Origin: Plantibacter auratus
Lineage (GTDB): Bacteria > Actinomycetota > Actinomycetes > Actinomycetales > Microbacteriaceae
Assembly: GCF_050587365.1 (NCBI RefSeq)
Contig: NZ_JBOBFV010000003.1
Coordinates: forward strand, 1-64,000
Direction of reading: 5' to 3'
DNA: 64,000 bases
Shown: positions 1 to 8,237 of the stretch, in pieces
How positions within the stretch are numbered: the first letter of the stretch is position 1
How the letters are laid out: every line of letters starts with the position of its first letter
Position numbers and translations under genes: made by a program
The notes under the pieces: model-generated
Seen by the model: the letters and a program-made list of their open reading frames with translations, nothing else
What the model was told of the DNA's origin: nothing
Database searches by the model: none

Positions 1-140
1 GAATCTCTTACAACATCAACCAACCGAAAAGGAAGGCATCAATTGCACGAGGTTTTTGGCATTTGACATTGTGCACGCTGTTGAGTTCTCAAGGATCGGA
101 TGCTCCTGCCTCTGGCCATCACGACCGCCCTGCAGGGCAA
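1..140 (-). other. Leader (5' external spacer) of an rRNA operon reading leftward out of the window
   Basis: Read on the minus strand, this stretch has the look of an actinobacterial pre-16S leader, with the recognisable TTGAGAACTCAACAGCGTGC block (the inverted repeat is at 81-92) and an AT-richer tract toward position 1. It lies directly downstream of two promoter-like elements. The 16S gene itself must start left of base 1; none of it is in the window. The short open frames here have no coding features. Assignment rests on recall of leader sequences, not on an alignment. Confidence 0.7.
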
Positions 141-147
141 CTTCTCT

Positions 148-175
148 AACTTACCACTTCTTCGGTTCTTGTCAA
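148..175 (-). promoter_or_regulatory. Proximal rRNA operon promoter
   Basis: On the minus strand a perfect -35 TTGACA (170-175) is followed, after 16 bases, by -10 TAAGTT (148-153). Transcription would start near 140 and enter the rRNA leader. This is the best consensus sigma-A promoter in the window, as expected for a strongly expressed rRNA operon. Confidence 0.75.
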
Positions 176-255
176 GTCGAACCAGGAGCTGATCTGAGTG
201 GACCGGAGTCCGTCTGATCCTCACCGCTTCGATGACCCGAGAGCTGGGAAGTTCC

Positions 256-284
256 AACCTAGTCTTGAAGTGAGACGATCTCAA
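256..284 (-). promoter_or_regulatory. Distal rRNA operon promoter
   Basis: Minus-strand -35 TTGAGA (279-284) and -10 TAGGTT (256-261) with an exact 17-base spacer, about 110 bases upstream of the proximal promoter. Tandem promoters are usual for rRNA operons. The match is good but not perfect. Confidence 0.5.
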
Positions 285-347
285 GTGTGAGTTTGACTCA
301 CGTGGAGATGCTCGGCTTTTGGCTGGGTATCAGTCCCACTTGAGGCC

Positions 348-367
348 GGGAAGCTCTTCCGCTTCCC
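348..367 (-). terminator. Possible hairpin between the propeller gene and the rRNA promoters
   Basis: GGGAAGC (348-354) and GCTTCCC (361-367) form a 7-bp stem with a 6-base loop. It lies between the upstream minus-strand gene and the rRNA promoters, so it could back up the stem at 435-451 in stopping read-through. There is no clear U-tract. Confidence 0.3.
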
Positions 368-434
368 GCACCTTTGGGGTGACGAGTGATTACTTTACGC
401 AGACCGCCAGGGGCTGGCAAATCATCGCTGCATC

Positions 435-451
435 CCGGGCGTGTCGCCCGG
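435..451 (-). terminator. Hairpin terminator after the propeller gene
   Basis: CCGGGCG-TGT-CGCCCGG gives a 7-bp GC-only stem with a 3-base loop, 11 bases past the stop codon of the minus-strand gene ending at 463. There is no U-run, which is common for high-GC actinobacterial terminators. Confidence 0.5.
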
Positions 452-462
452 ATCCACGCGCT

Positions 463-2373
463 TCAGTCCCGATCAGCGTCACCGATGCCGAGGACGGCCG
501 CTGAGCCGGAACCGGCTGCGACGACCGTCGCGACGGCGAGTGGGCTTCCGCCCCAGGCGGTGAACGAGTACTCGTCTCCGGCTGAGTCGACCGACCAATC
601 GCGCTCGCCCGTGGTCGCGTCGATGCCGACGAGCGTGCCGTCGAGCGTGAGCAGGAGGGTCCGGTCGCTGTATCCGACGAGGCTGCCCTCGGCGTCCTGC
701 TCCTCGTATCGGATCTCACCGTCTCGAGCGCCTACCCCGGTGTATCCGCCTTCGCCGTCACCGAGCATGATCGTGTCGCCCACGGTGTATGCGCCGTCCC
801 AGGTGCTCGTCAGTCCGCTGCGCCACTCGACCTCGCCGGATCGCGGGTCGAGGCGGCGGACCCGCTCCCCCGACTGGTCGGCGACGACCAACAGCCCGCG
901 CGCGTCGAGCACCACCGGCAGCGCCCCGGTCGCCTTCCAGCGCTCGGCGCCGGTGCGGTCGTCCACCCCGCGGATCGTGGTGTCGTTGCCGGAGTAGTCG
1001 ATCGCGACGAGATCGCCGCCCACCTGCTGGTAGTACCAGGAGAGGTCGCCCTGCCAGTCGATGGTCGATCCGTCGTCGAGCGAGTAGACCGCACCGTCGT
1101 AGAAGAGCTTGTCGCCCGCGGTGATCGCCCGCTCGCCGGCGTCACCGTTGACCTCCCAGACCGGGTCGGTCAGATCCGTCGAACGATAGCGACCGACAGT
1201 CCCGGTGCCGTCGGCCGTGGTCGACGAGATGAGCAGGTCACCCTCGAGCCCCGGGACGAACGCCGCCGGCGCGGCGAAGTCGGCGAAGCCGATCCCCTCG
1301 ACACTCGAGTGCTCTTGCGAGGTGGAGACCACGTGCCCGTCGCGACGGCTCACGGCGACCATGAGGTCACCCTGGCTGAGCACGATCGCGGCCGCATCCG
1401 GTGGGGAGACGACCACCGGTGCGTCGAAGCGGTCGAACTCCGGAGAGAGCTCGGTGACGCGACGGTCCCAGAGGGTGTGGCCGTTCGCCGTGTTCACCAG
1501 GGAGACCACGGTCTCGCCCGGAGCGTCGTCGAGGGCCGTCTGATCCAGTGGCCGGTCGGTCGACCACACGAGCAGCGCGGTGTTGGGGCTCGCGGTGTAC
1601 CCGTTGAGGTAGAGCTCGTCGCCCGCGGGCACCTCGTCGTCCAGCGGATGCGCGAGTTCCCATGTTCCGACGGTCGGCTTCGTCGGGAGGTCGCGGAGGA
1701 GCGCGAGCCCCTCGACGCGGTGGGGAACGGCCGCGACCACGATGAGCACGACCGCGACGATCGCAGCGACCACGGCGAGTGCGAGTCCGCCGAGGAGGAA
1801 CCATCGTCGGCGCGAGGGGGTCCGCTTGGCCGTGGTGGGCAACGAATCAGGGTGCCAGAGGGCGCGGGGCGCGGTCGCGGTCGCGGTCTGTTCCCCCGGT
1901 GCCTCCCCCGCGGCGCTTGCCGAAGCCGGCCCGGCCGCAACGGCTGTCGCCGCATGCAGAGCCGACGCCGGGGCCGGGTTGGTGGACTCAGCATCTGGAA
2001 CCGGTGTCGGCACGGCGATCGCCGGGATCGACGTCGCGGTATTGGCGGGCGTGGGCTCAGTGGTGTCGACGTCCGGCGACGGCAGCCGATCGGCTTCACC
2101 CGCGGGGGCATCGGTCTCGACGTGGGGTGCATCGGTCTCGACGAGGTCGCCGTCGTCGGCCGGCGTGGGCCGGTCGTCCGTCGACTCCGACTCGGGCTCG
2201 TCCGCCGATTCGTCCACCGGTTCCGGCTCTGCCGCCTCGGCCTCGGCCAGGGTCTCCACCGTCGACAGCTCGCCCGTGCGCAGCGGCAGCATGGCCCCAC
2301 AACTCGGGCACACACCGTCGCGACGGTCGACGATCTCGGTCCCGCACGCCTCGCAGAGCTGCACTCGGAGCAT
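463..2373 (-). CDS. Zinc-ribbon, single-pass membrane protein with extracytoplasmic PQQ-type beta-propeller
   Basis: This 636-residue protein has an N-terminal zinc ribbon (Cys7, Cys10, Cys22, Cys25), then about 160 residues of acidic, Pro/Ala-rich linker, one membrane helix (about 190-215) preceded by a basic SRRR stretch, and a C-terminal domain of roughly 420 residues. The last domain repeats the PQQ-propeller signature (for example TGERDWSVD and RTGAERWKATG). The layout predicts a cytoplasmic ribbon and an external propeller. Propellers of this kind (BamB-like) usually act as protein-binding scaffolds, and nothing here indicates a bound cofactor. An AAGGGG ribosome site precedes the ATG. 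It lies 43 bases downstream of tyrS on the same strand and may be co-transcribed. The specific function is unknown. Confidence 0.75.
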   Translation of the reverse strand: MLRVQLCEACGTEIVDRRDGVCPSCGAMLPLRTGELSTVETLAEAEAAEPEPVDESADEPESESTDDRPTPADDGDLVETDAPHVETDAPAGEADRLPSPDVDTTEPTPANTATSIPAIAVPTPVPDAESTNPAPASALHAATAVAAGPASASAAGEAPGEQTATATAPRALWHPDSLPTTAKRTPSRRRWFLLGGLALAVVAAIVAVVLIVVAAVPHRVEGLALLRDLPTKPTVGTWELAHPLDDEVPAGDELYLNGYTASPNTALLVWSTDRPLDQTALDDAPGETVVSLVNTANGHTLWDRRVTELSPEFDRFDAPVVVSPPDAAAIVLSQGDLMVAVSRRDGHVVSTSQEHSSVEGIGFADFAAPAAFVPGLEGDLLISSTTADGTGTVGRYRSTDLTDPVWEVNGDAGERAITAGDKLFYDGAVYSLDDGSTIDWQGDLSWYYQQVGGDLVAIDYSGNDTTIRGVDDRTGAERWKATGALPVVLDARGLLVVADQSGERVRRLDPRSGEVEWRSGLTSTWDGAYTVGDTIMLGDGEGGYTGVGARDGEIRYEEQDAEGSLVGYSDRTLLLTLDGTLVGIDATTGERDWSVDSAGDEYSFTAWGGSPLAVATVVAAGSGSAAVLGIGDADRD

Positions 2374-2416
2374 CCCCTTCAGGTTCGATGACGACGACGA
2401 TGCCGTCGTCGGCGGA

Positions 2417-3727
2417 TCAGGCGGGTGCTCCGTCGAGGAACAGCCCGGCGAGGGTGCGCTTGCCGCGGCGCAGCACGGCCACCCCGCCCGTCAGGAACCG
2501 GTCGTCCAGGGTCGCGTCGACGTCGTCGATCTTGCGGTTGTTCACCGAGACGCCTCCCTGGGCGACCGCGCGTCGAGCCTCACCGAGGCTCGAGCACAGC
2601 TCCGTGTCGACGAGCGCCTGGATGACGAGCGTCTCCGCGGCCACCCGGGCGTTCGGCAACTCCGTGACGGCCGACCGCAGCGTGTCCGCGTCGAGTGCGT
2701 CCAGATCGCCCTGACCGAAGAGCGCGGCCGACGCGGCGATGGCCGCATCCGTCGCGGCGACCCCGTGGACGAGCGCGGTGACGGCGTAGGCGAGGGTCTT
2801 CTGCGCCTCACGCTTGAACGGTTCCGACTGGGTCGCGGCCGCCAGTCGCTCGATCTCCACCCGATCGAGGAACGTGAACACCTTCAGCCGGGCGATGACG
2901 TCCGCATCGTCGGTGTTGACCCAGAACTGGTAGAACGCGTACGGGCTCGTCATGCTCGGATCGAGCCAGACCGCGTTGCCTTCGCTCTTCCCGAACTTCG
3001 TGCCGTCCGAGTTCGTGATCAGCGGGGTCCCGATCGCGTGGACGGTGGCCCGCTCGACCCGGTGGATGAGGTCGGTGCCGCTCGTGAGGTTGCCCCACTG
3101 GTCGCTCCCGCCGGTCTGCAGGACGCAGCCGTATTCGCGGTACAGCTCGAGGTAGTCCATCCCCTGGAGGATCTGGTAACTGAACTCGGTGTAGCTGATC
3201 CCCGCCTCCGAGTTGAGGCGGGCACTGACCGCGTCCTTCTTCAGCATCGTGCCGACGCGGTAGTGCTTGCCGATCTCCCGGAGGAAGTCGATCGCGGAGA
3301 GCGGTGCGGTCCAGTCGAGGTTGTTGACCATGCGCGCGGCGTTGTCGCCGTCGAAGCTGAGGAAGCGTTCGATCTGCGCGCGGAGCGATTGCACCCACTC
3401 GGCGACGGTGTCCGGCGTGTTCAGCGTGCGCTCGGCGGTCGGTCGTGGGTCGCCGATGAGGCCGGTCGAACCGCCGACGAGCCCGAGCGGGCGGTGTCCG
3501 GCCAGCTGCAGCCGACGCATGACGAGCAGCTGGACCAGGTTGCCCAGGTGAAGGCTCGCAGCCGTCGGGTCGAACCCGCAGTAGTAGGTGATCGGCGCTC
3601 CACCGAGCAGACGCTTCAGCTCCTGCTGATCCGTCGACACGTGGACGAGCCCGCGCCAGACGAGTTCGTCCCAGACGTCCTCGAAGGTCGGATCGTTGCG
3701 CTGGTCAGGAAGAGCGAGGTTCGACAC
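2417..3727 (-). CDS. tyrS: Tyrosine--tRNA ligase
   Basis: Class I aminoacyl-tRNA synthetase that charges tRNA-Tyr in the cytoplasm. It shows the HIGH-type motif as HLGN (residues 60-63), the KMSKS-type loop as KFGKS (about 235), and a C-terminal S4-like RNA-binding domain (SLGEARRAVAQGGVSVNNRK). The GTG start at 3727 gives 436 residues, the normal bacterial length. An in-frame upstream extension to 3856 has no family similarity. TAGCCT lies 7 bases before the GTG, and there is no ribosome-binding site, so the mRNA is probably leaderless. The next gene downstream is the zinc-ribbon/propeller protein. Confidence 0.96.
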   Translation of the reverse strand: MSNLALPDQRNDPTFEDVWDELVWRGLVHVSTDQQELKRLLGGAPITYYCGFDPTAASLHLGNLVQLLVMRRLQLAGHRPLGLVGGSTGLIGDPRPTAERTLNTPDTVAEWVQSLRAQIERFLSFDGDNAARMVNNLDWTAPLSAIDFLREIGKHYRVGTMLKKDAVSARLNSEAGISYTEFSYQILQGMDYLELYREYGCVLQTGGSDQWGNLTSGTDLIHRVERATVHAIGTPLITNSDGTKFGKSEGNAVWLDPSMTSPYAFYQFWVNTDDADVIARLKVFTFLDRVEIERLAAATQSEPFKREAQKTLAYAVTALVHGVAATDAAIAASAALFGQGDLDALDADTLRSAVTELPNARVAAETLVIQALVDTELCSSLGEARRAVAQGGVSVNNRKIDDVDATLDDRFLTGGVAVLRRGKRTLAGLFLDGAPA

Positions 3728-3734
3728 GCTTGCA

Positions 3735-3740
3735 AGGCTA
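3735..3740 (-). promoter_or_regulatory. -10 element of a leaderless tyrS promoter
   Basis: TAGCCT on the minus strand sits 7 bases upstream of the GTG at 3727, which places transcription initiation on or next to the start codon. No -35 consensus is evident. Confidence 0.5.
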
Positions 3741-3856
3741 TCAGCGCGGCATCGGCTGCTGGATCGGGCGCATCGGCACCGGCGCGATCGCGGCGACCAC
3801 GACATGCAGGAATTCCTCTCATTCGTCAGAGTTGTGGAAATACCTGCACGTTGCAC

Positions 3857-3862
3857 TAGGGT
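3857..3862 (+). promoter_or_regulatory. Possible -10 element for the SatD-type operon
   Basis: TAGGGT lies 32 bases before the GTG at 3895, with a weak -35 candidate TTGTGG about 19 bases upstream. The intergenic region between the divergent tyrS and this operon is 167 bases. Confidence 0.35.
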
Positions 3863-3894
3863 GATCGAGCCGACCCACCGCCGAGAGGAGAGCC

Positions 3895-4527
3895 GTGTAC
3901 GTGCTGACCGTCGATCAGATCGCGAGCCGGACCGGCCCTGATCGCGCCGCCGGTGTCATCGAGTCGATCAACGAACGGTTCTCGGAGAGCCTGCTCCTCC
4001 AGGCCGAACGCACGGCGGGCGACGAGTTCCAGCTCGCCACCGAGGATGCCGAAGTCGCGCTCGCCATCGCCCTCGACCTCCTCCGGGATCGCGGCTGGAG
4101 CGTGGGCATCGGACAAGGCGACGTCCGGCGTCCGCTCCCCGATTCAACCCGAGCCGCGACCGGTCAGGCCTTCTACGCCGCGCGGGAGGCCGTCACGCGG
4201 GCCAAGCGGGCGCCCTTCCGGTTCGCGCTCGAGGCGGCCGACCAGCAGGGCGGCGCCGACGTCGAAGCGCTCATCGTGCTCCTCCTCCACCTCCGCGACC
4301 GGAGGACCGCCGGCGGCTGGGAGGTCGCCGACCTGCTCGCGGCCGGCGTGACCCAGTCCGAGGCCGCGGCACGACTCGGCATCACCGAGAGTTCGGTCAG
4401 TCGCCGGGTCGCGGCCGCGGGAGTCCGAGCCGAAGCCGCGGCGACCACCGCGCTCATCCGCCTCCTGTCGAAGCTCGACCAGGACGCCTCCGTGCACCAC
4501 CCCGACGACCGAAAGGACGAGCGATGA
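3895..4527 (+). CDS. SatD-family protein with C-terminal helix-turn-helix
   Basis: This 210-residue protein carries the SatD-type core: an N-terminal segment, the GDEFQ motif (about residues 42-46), then a strand-rich block ending in GQAFYAAREAVTRAKR. A C-terminal HTH-like segment follows (VTQSEAAARLGITESSVSRR, about 150-169). SatD proteins were named from an acid-stress locus in Streptococcus; their biochemical role is not established to my knowledge. The GTG start at 3895 is chosen because GAGAGGAGAG precedes it. The stop overlaps the next gene (ATGA). The family call is from motif recall; the HTH suggests regulation or nucleic-acid binding, which is inference. Confidence 0.7.
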   Translation: MYVLTVDQIASRTGPDRAAGVIESINERFSESLLLQAERTAGDEFQLATEDAEVALAIALDLLRDRGWSVGIGQGDVRRPLPDSTRAATGQAFYAAREAVTRAKRAPFRFALEAADQQGGADVEALIVLLLHLRDRRTAGGWEVADLLAAGVTQSEAAARLGITESSVSRRVAAAGVRAEAAATTALIRLLSKLDQDASVHHPDDRKDER

Positions 4528-5123
4528 ACCTCGTCACGCTCACGCCCATCACCTGGCCGACCGTCATCGGCCTCCTCGGAAGCGCGCTCGTCTTCCTTCT
4601 GCTGGCCCGGGTGCTGAGCGCGCGTCTGGCGGATCGTCTCATGGTCGTGGCGACGGCCCTCATGGTGATCGGGGCCCTCCTGGTCGCGCTCGTCCCCTCG
4701 GTCCCGCCGACCGGTCCGGCACTCGTGCTCCTCGGCGTCTTCGTCCTCGCCGTCGCGGTCGCCGGCGGTGGTCCGGTCGCCTCCTTCGTCCTCGCCCTCG
4801 CGACGAAAGGCAGCGTCGCCCCCGGGATCCACGGCGGCATCCTCGTGGAGCACCGGAACCCGAGCGCGTCACAGGTGGTCGGACGTCCCATCGAGGTGCT
4901 GCGCGGCGGCACCGCCATCGGGATCCTCGAACGGCTCGCCCTCGTCGCCGCGTTGTTCTCCGGCTATCCGGAGGCGATCGCGGTCATCGTCGCGGTGAAG
5001 GGTGTCGGACGCTTCACCGAACTCGACTCGGCCGAGGCGCGCGAGCGGTTCATCATCGGCTCGCTCGCCAGCCTCCTCTGGGCTGCCGGGGTGGCGTCGA
5101 TCCTGCTGCTCGCGCGAGGCTGA
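4524..5123 (+). CDS. Polytopic membrane protein paired with the SatD-family gene
   Basis: This 199-residue hydrophobic protein has about five predicted membrane segments (near residues 14-32, 39-57, 65-95, 130-160 and 178-197). It overlaps the preceding gene by 4 bases (ATGA), which indicates translational coupling. The C-terminal part with GRFTELDSAEARERFIIGSL followed by SLLWA recalls membrane proteins I associate with SatD neighbours (DUF3307-like), but I cannot confirm the family. No catalytic motif is visible. Confidence 0.6.
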   Translation: MNLVTLTPITWPTVIGLLGSALVFLLLARVLSARLADRLMVVATALMVIGALLVALVPSVPPTGPALVLLGVFVLAVAVAGGGPVASFVLALATKGSVAPGIHGGILVEHRNPSASQVVGRPIEVLRGGTAIGILERLALVAALFSGYPEAIAVIVAVKGVGRFTELDSAEARERFIIGSLASLLWAAGVASILLLARG

Positions 5124-5132
5124 GTCGGCGGG

Positions 5133-5750
5133 TCAGTCCACGGCCCTGGGCGAACGGCGGTAGGGCGAGACGGTCGTCTCCCCGGGGAGCACGAACCGCC
5201 ACGGGTAGGCGGCTCCCCCACCGACCCCACTGACGCCCGTCCTCGGACCGGCCGCCGCGGCGAGCGGGCGCTCGGGCAGGAGCAGATCGAAGGGCTGCTC
5301 GGCGAGGTCATCACCCGACTGGTCGAGCGCGATCCCGAGCGCCACGGTGAGCCGCGCCGGTCCTCTGGCCAGGTCGCGATCCGGCACCCGTTCACCGCGT
5401 CGCATCCGCGCAAGCTCCAGCCCCGCGACGACCTCGCCGGCGCGCAGGAGGACGGCCGACGCCGTGCCGACCGGTGAGCACACGACGTTGATGCAGACGT
5501 GCATGCCGTAGCTGAAGTATGCGTACAGATGCCCGGGCGGACCGAACATCGGACTCGTGCGCGGGGTCGGACCACGGTGCGCATGGGAGCCGGGATCCTC
5601 GCCGACCCCGAGATAGGCCTCGACCTCGGTGAGGCGGACCGACACGGTGCCCTCGGGCGTCTTGTGGGACAGCACCGCCCCGAGCAGCGCGGGCGCGACC
5701 TCGAGAGCCGATCCCGAGGTCAGCACCCGCAGCGGACCGGCCGTCGTCAT
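5133..5750 (-). CDS. mpg: DNA-3-methyladenine glycosylase (AAG/MPG family)
   Basis: Excises alkylated purines from DNA in base-excision repair. The 205-residue protein contains the family hallmarks: TEVEAYLGVGEDPGSHAHRG (the catalytic Glu is in EVEAY) and then GHLYAYFSYGMHVCINVV. Both are typical of AAG-type enzymes, and the length is normal. It follows argH on the same strand with a 10-base gap, so it may be the last gene of the arginine transcript, although it is functionally unrelated. Confidence 0.92.
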   Translation of the reverse strand: MTTAGPLRVLTSGSALEVAPALLGAVLSHKTPEGTVSVRLTEVEAYLGVGEDPGSHAHRGPTPRTSPMFGPPGHLYAYFSYGMHVCINVVCSPVGTASAVLLRAGEVVAGLELARMRRGERVPDRDLARGPARLTVALGIALDQSGDDLAEQPFDLLLPERPLAAAAGPRTGVSGVGGGAAYPWRFVLPGETTVSPYRRSPRAVD

Positions 5751-5760
5751 CGGACCCCGT

Positions 5761-7191
5761 CTAGAGCGAGAGGGCCTGCGACAGCGCGCCCACCCGCCCG
5801 ACGAGCGTCACGAGCTGGTCCTGGACCCGCTCCGGCGCCGTCCCGCCGGCGCCGAGTCGGCTGCCGATCGAGCCGTCGACGGTCAGGACGCTTCGCACAG
5901 CCGGCGTGAGGTGCTCCGAGACACCCGCCAGGGCGGCGTCGTCCGGTTCGTCGAGGGCCAGCCCGCGCTCCTCGCAGTACCGCACGAGCTCGCCGCTGAT
6001 CTCGTGGGCGTCGCGGAAGGCCACACCCTGCTTGACGAGCCACTCGGCGACGTCCGTCGCGAGGGAGAACCCCTCCGGTGCCAGCTCGCGCAGCCGTGCC
6101 GTGTCGAAGCGGAGCGTCGCCACCATCCCGGTGAACGCCGGCAGCAACACCTCCAGCTGGTTCACGGAGTCGAACACCGGCTCCTTGTCCTCCTGCAGGT
6201 CGCGGTTGTACGCGAGCGGCAGCGCCTTCAGCGTCGCCAGCAACCCGGTCAGGTTCCCGATGAGTCGCCCGGACTTCCCGCGGGCGAGTTCGGCGATGTC
6301 GGGGTTCTTCTTCTGCGGCATGATGCTCGAGCCGGTCGAGTAGGCGTCGTCGAGGGTCACGAACCCGAACTCACGGGTGTTCCAGACGATGATCTCCTCG
6401 GCGAACCGGGACAGGTTGATCCCGATCAGCGAGGTGATGAACGCGAACTCGGCGACCACGTCGCGGCTGGCGGTGGCGTCGATCGAGTTCTCGGTCGGCC
6501 GGTCGAGCCCGAGCTCATGCGCGACGAGCACCGGGTCGAGACCGAGGGAACTGCCGGCGAGCGCTCCGGAACCGTACGGCGAGGCGCTCGCCCGGGCGAG
6601 CCAGTCGCGGAGCCGTTCCAGGTCGCGGGTGAGCGGCCAGGCGTGCGCGAGCAGCTGGTGGGCGAGCAACACCGGCTGGGCGTGCTGCAGGTGCGTGCGG
6701 CCGGGCATCACGGCGTCGGGGTGCGCTTCGGCCTGGGAGACGATCGCGTCGATCAGGTGGATGACGTCGCGGGCGATCACCCGTCCGTGATCGATGAGGT
6801 AGAGGCGCACGAGCGTCGCGATCTGGTCGTTCCGGCTCCTGCCTGCACGCAGCTTCCCACCGAGTTCCTTGCCGGCCCGTTCGACGAGCCCGCGTTCCAG
6901 CGCCGAGTGGACGTCCTCATCGCTCTCCGCCGCGACGAACGTCCCGTCGGCCACGTCGGCGTCCAGGACGTCGAGGGCGGCGAGCATCCCGCGAAGCTCG
7001 TCCTCGTCGAGGTACCCCGCCGACGCGAGCGCCTTGGCATGGGCACGGGAGCCCGCGATGTCGTATGCGGCGAGGACCCAGTCGAACTGTGTGGACTTGC
7101 TCAGACGGGCGAGTTCCGGCGACGGTCCGCTCGCGAAGCGTCCACCCCAGAGGGCCCCGGATTCGCCTGCTCGGTTCTGCTGATCTGCCAC
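5761..7191 (-). CDS. argH: Argininosuccinate lyase
   Basis: Final step of arginine synthesis: argininosuccinate to arginine plus fumarate. The 476-residue cytoplasmic enzyme of the fumarase/aspartase superfamily has the flexible-loop signature GSSIMPQKKNPDIAE and the N-terminal ALWGGRF. GTG at 7191 is the start, with GGAGG six bases upstream. It is separated from argF by 69 bases containing a palindromic hairpin. argG and argR, often found between argF and argH in actinobacteria, are absent here. Confidence 0.96.
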   Translation of the reverse strand: MADQQNRAGESGALWGGRFASGPSPELARLSKSTQFDWVLAAYDIAGSRAHAKALASAGYLDEDELRGMLAALDVLDADVADGTFVAAESDEDVHSALERGLVERAGKELGGKLRAGRSRNDQIATLVRLYLIDHGRVIARDVIHLIDAIVSQAEAHPDAVMPGRTHLQHAQPVLLAHQLLAHAWPLTRDLERLRDWLARASASPYGSGALAGSSLGLDPVLVAHELGLDRPTENSIDATASRDVVAEFAFITSLIGINLSRFAEEIIVWNTREFGFVTLDDAYSTGSSIMPQKKNPDIAELARGKSGRLIGNLTGLLATLKALPLAYNRDLQEDKEPVFDSVNQLEVLLPAFTGMVATLRFDTARLRELAPEGFSLATDVAEWLVKQGVAFRDAHEISGELVRYCEERGLALDEPDDAALAGVSEHLTPAVRSVLTVDGSIGSRLGAGGTAPERVQDQLVTLVGRVGALSQALSL

Positions 7192-7214
7192 GATGGGCCT
7201 CCTGTACTGCTGGC

Positions 7215-7232
7215 GTCCGGAGTGCTCCGGAC
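7215..7232 (-). other. Intercistronic palindrome between argF and argH
   Basis: GTCCGGAG-TG-CTCCGGAC is a perfect inverted repeat. As RNA it folds to a 7-bp stem with a 4-base loop. It lies 28 bases after the argF stop and may be an attenuating or mRNA-processing hairpin inside the operon, or a partial terminator. Confidence 0.4.
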
Positions 7233-7260
7233 TGGTCGGTCGGCCGCAGCCGGGGAAGGG

Positions 7261-8202
7261 TCAGGCCGCGGGGCCAGCGTGCTGCTGCTCGAGCAGCCAC
7301 ACGAGCAGGGCCTTCTGCGCGTGGAGGCGGTTCTCCGCCTCGTCCCAGATGATGCTCTGCGCCCCGTCGATGACCTCGGCCTCGACCTCGAAGCCGCGAT
7401 CGGCTGGCAGGCAGTGCATGAAGACGGCGTCGGACGCTGCGAGCCCCATGAGCCTGCGGTCGACGCGGTAGCCGCCGAAGATGGCGACGCGTTGCGCCTT
7501 CTCGTCCTCCTTGCCCATCGACACCCAGGTGTCGGTGATCATCACGTCGGCATCCGCCGCCGCAGTGTCGGGGTCGGTGGTCACGAGCACGGAGCCGCCC
7601 GTCGTCGCGGCGATGCGCTCCGCGTCGGCGACGACGTCCGCAGCCGGGGCGAACTCGGCCGGGGCGGCGATGCGGACGTGCATCCCCGCCGTCGCACCGG
7701 CCAACAGGTAGGAGTGGGCCATGTTGCTCGCACCGTCGCCGAAGAACGACATCGTCAGACCGGCCAGTTCGCCCTTGTGCTCGCGGATCGTGAGGAGGTC
7801 GGCGAGCAGCTGGCACGGGTGGAAGTCGTCGGACAGCGCGTTGACGACGGGCACCGTCGTCCCGGCCGAGATCTCCTCGAGACCGGACTGGGCGTAGGTC
7901 CGCCAGACGATCGCCGCGACCTGACGTTCGAGGACACGAGCGGTGTCGGCGGCCGTCTCCTTGCCGCCGAGCTGACTGTTGGCCGTCGAGATGATGAGCG
8001 GTGATCCGCCGAGGTCGGCGATCCCCACGGCGAAGGAGACGCGTGTCCGAGTCGAGGACTTGTCGAAGATGACCGCGACGGTCTGCGGGCCTTCGAGCGG
8101 CTTGCGCGACCAGCGATCGCGCTTCAGCTCGGTGGCGAGATCGAGGATCTCGGCCTGCTCGGCCGGGCTGAGGTCGTCGTCGCGGAGGAAGTGACGGGTC
8201 AT
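7261..8202 (-). CDS. argF: Ornithine carbamoyltransferase
   Basis: Transfers the carbamoyl group from carbamoyl phosphate to ornithine, giving citrulline. The 313-residue protein has the STRTR carbamoyl-phosphate loop (50-54), HPCQ (128-131) and the HCLPA ornithine-side motif near the C-terminus. The start ATG at 8202 (MTRHFLRDDD) is preceded by AGGAC; the in-frame region upstream belongs to the argD end. It sits 35 bases downstream of argD within the operon. Confidence 0.97.
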   Translation of the reverse strand: MTRHFLRDDDLSPAEQAEILDLATELKRDRWSRKPLEGPQTVAVIFDKSSTRTRVSFAVGIADLGGSPLIISTANSQLGGKETAADTARVLERQVAAIVWRTYAQSGLEEISAGTTVPVVNALSDDFHPCQLLADLLTIREHKGELAGLTMSFFGDGASNMAHSYLLAGATAGMHVRIAAPAEFAPAADVVADAERIAATTGGSVLVTTDPDTAAADADVMITDTWVSMGKEDEKAQRVAIFGGYRVDRRLMGLAASDAVFMHCLPADRGFEVEAEVIDGAQSIIWDEAENRLHAQKALLVWLLEQQHAGPAA

Positions 8203-8237
8203 GGCTGGTGGTCCTGTTCGTGTGGGTCGATGGCCGG

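Noticed and set aside
39..284. Small minus-strand open frame at the left edge
   Set aside because: It lies across the rRNA promoters and leader; no ribosome site and no protein-like composition.
5629..8004. Very long plus-strand open frame antisense to mpg and the argH/argF region
   Set aside because: Low-complexity Arg/Gly/Val/Asp composition and perfect overlap with well-recognised minus-strand enzymes; a shadow frame caused by GC-rich third positions. The same applies to long antisense frames at 17561-19807 and 50498-53965.
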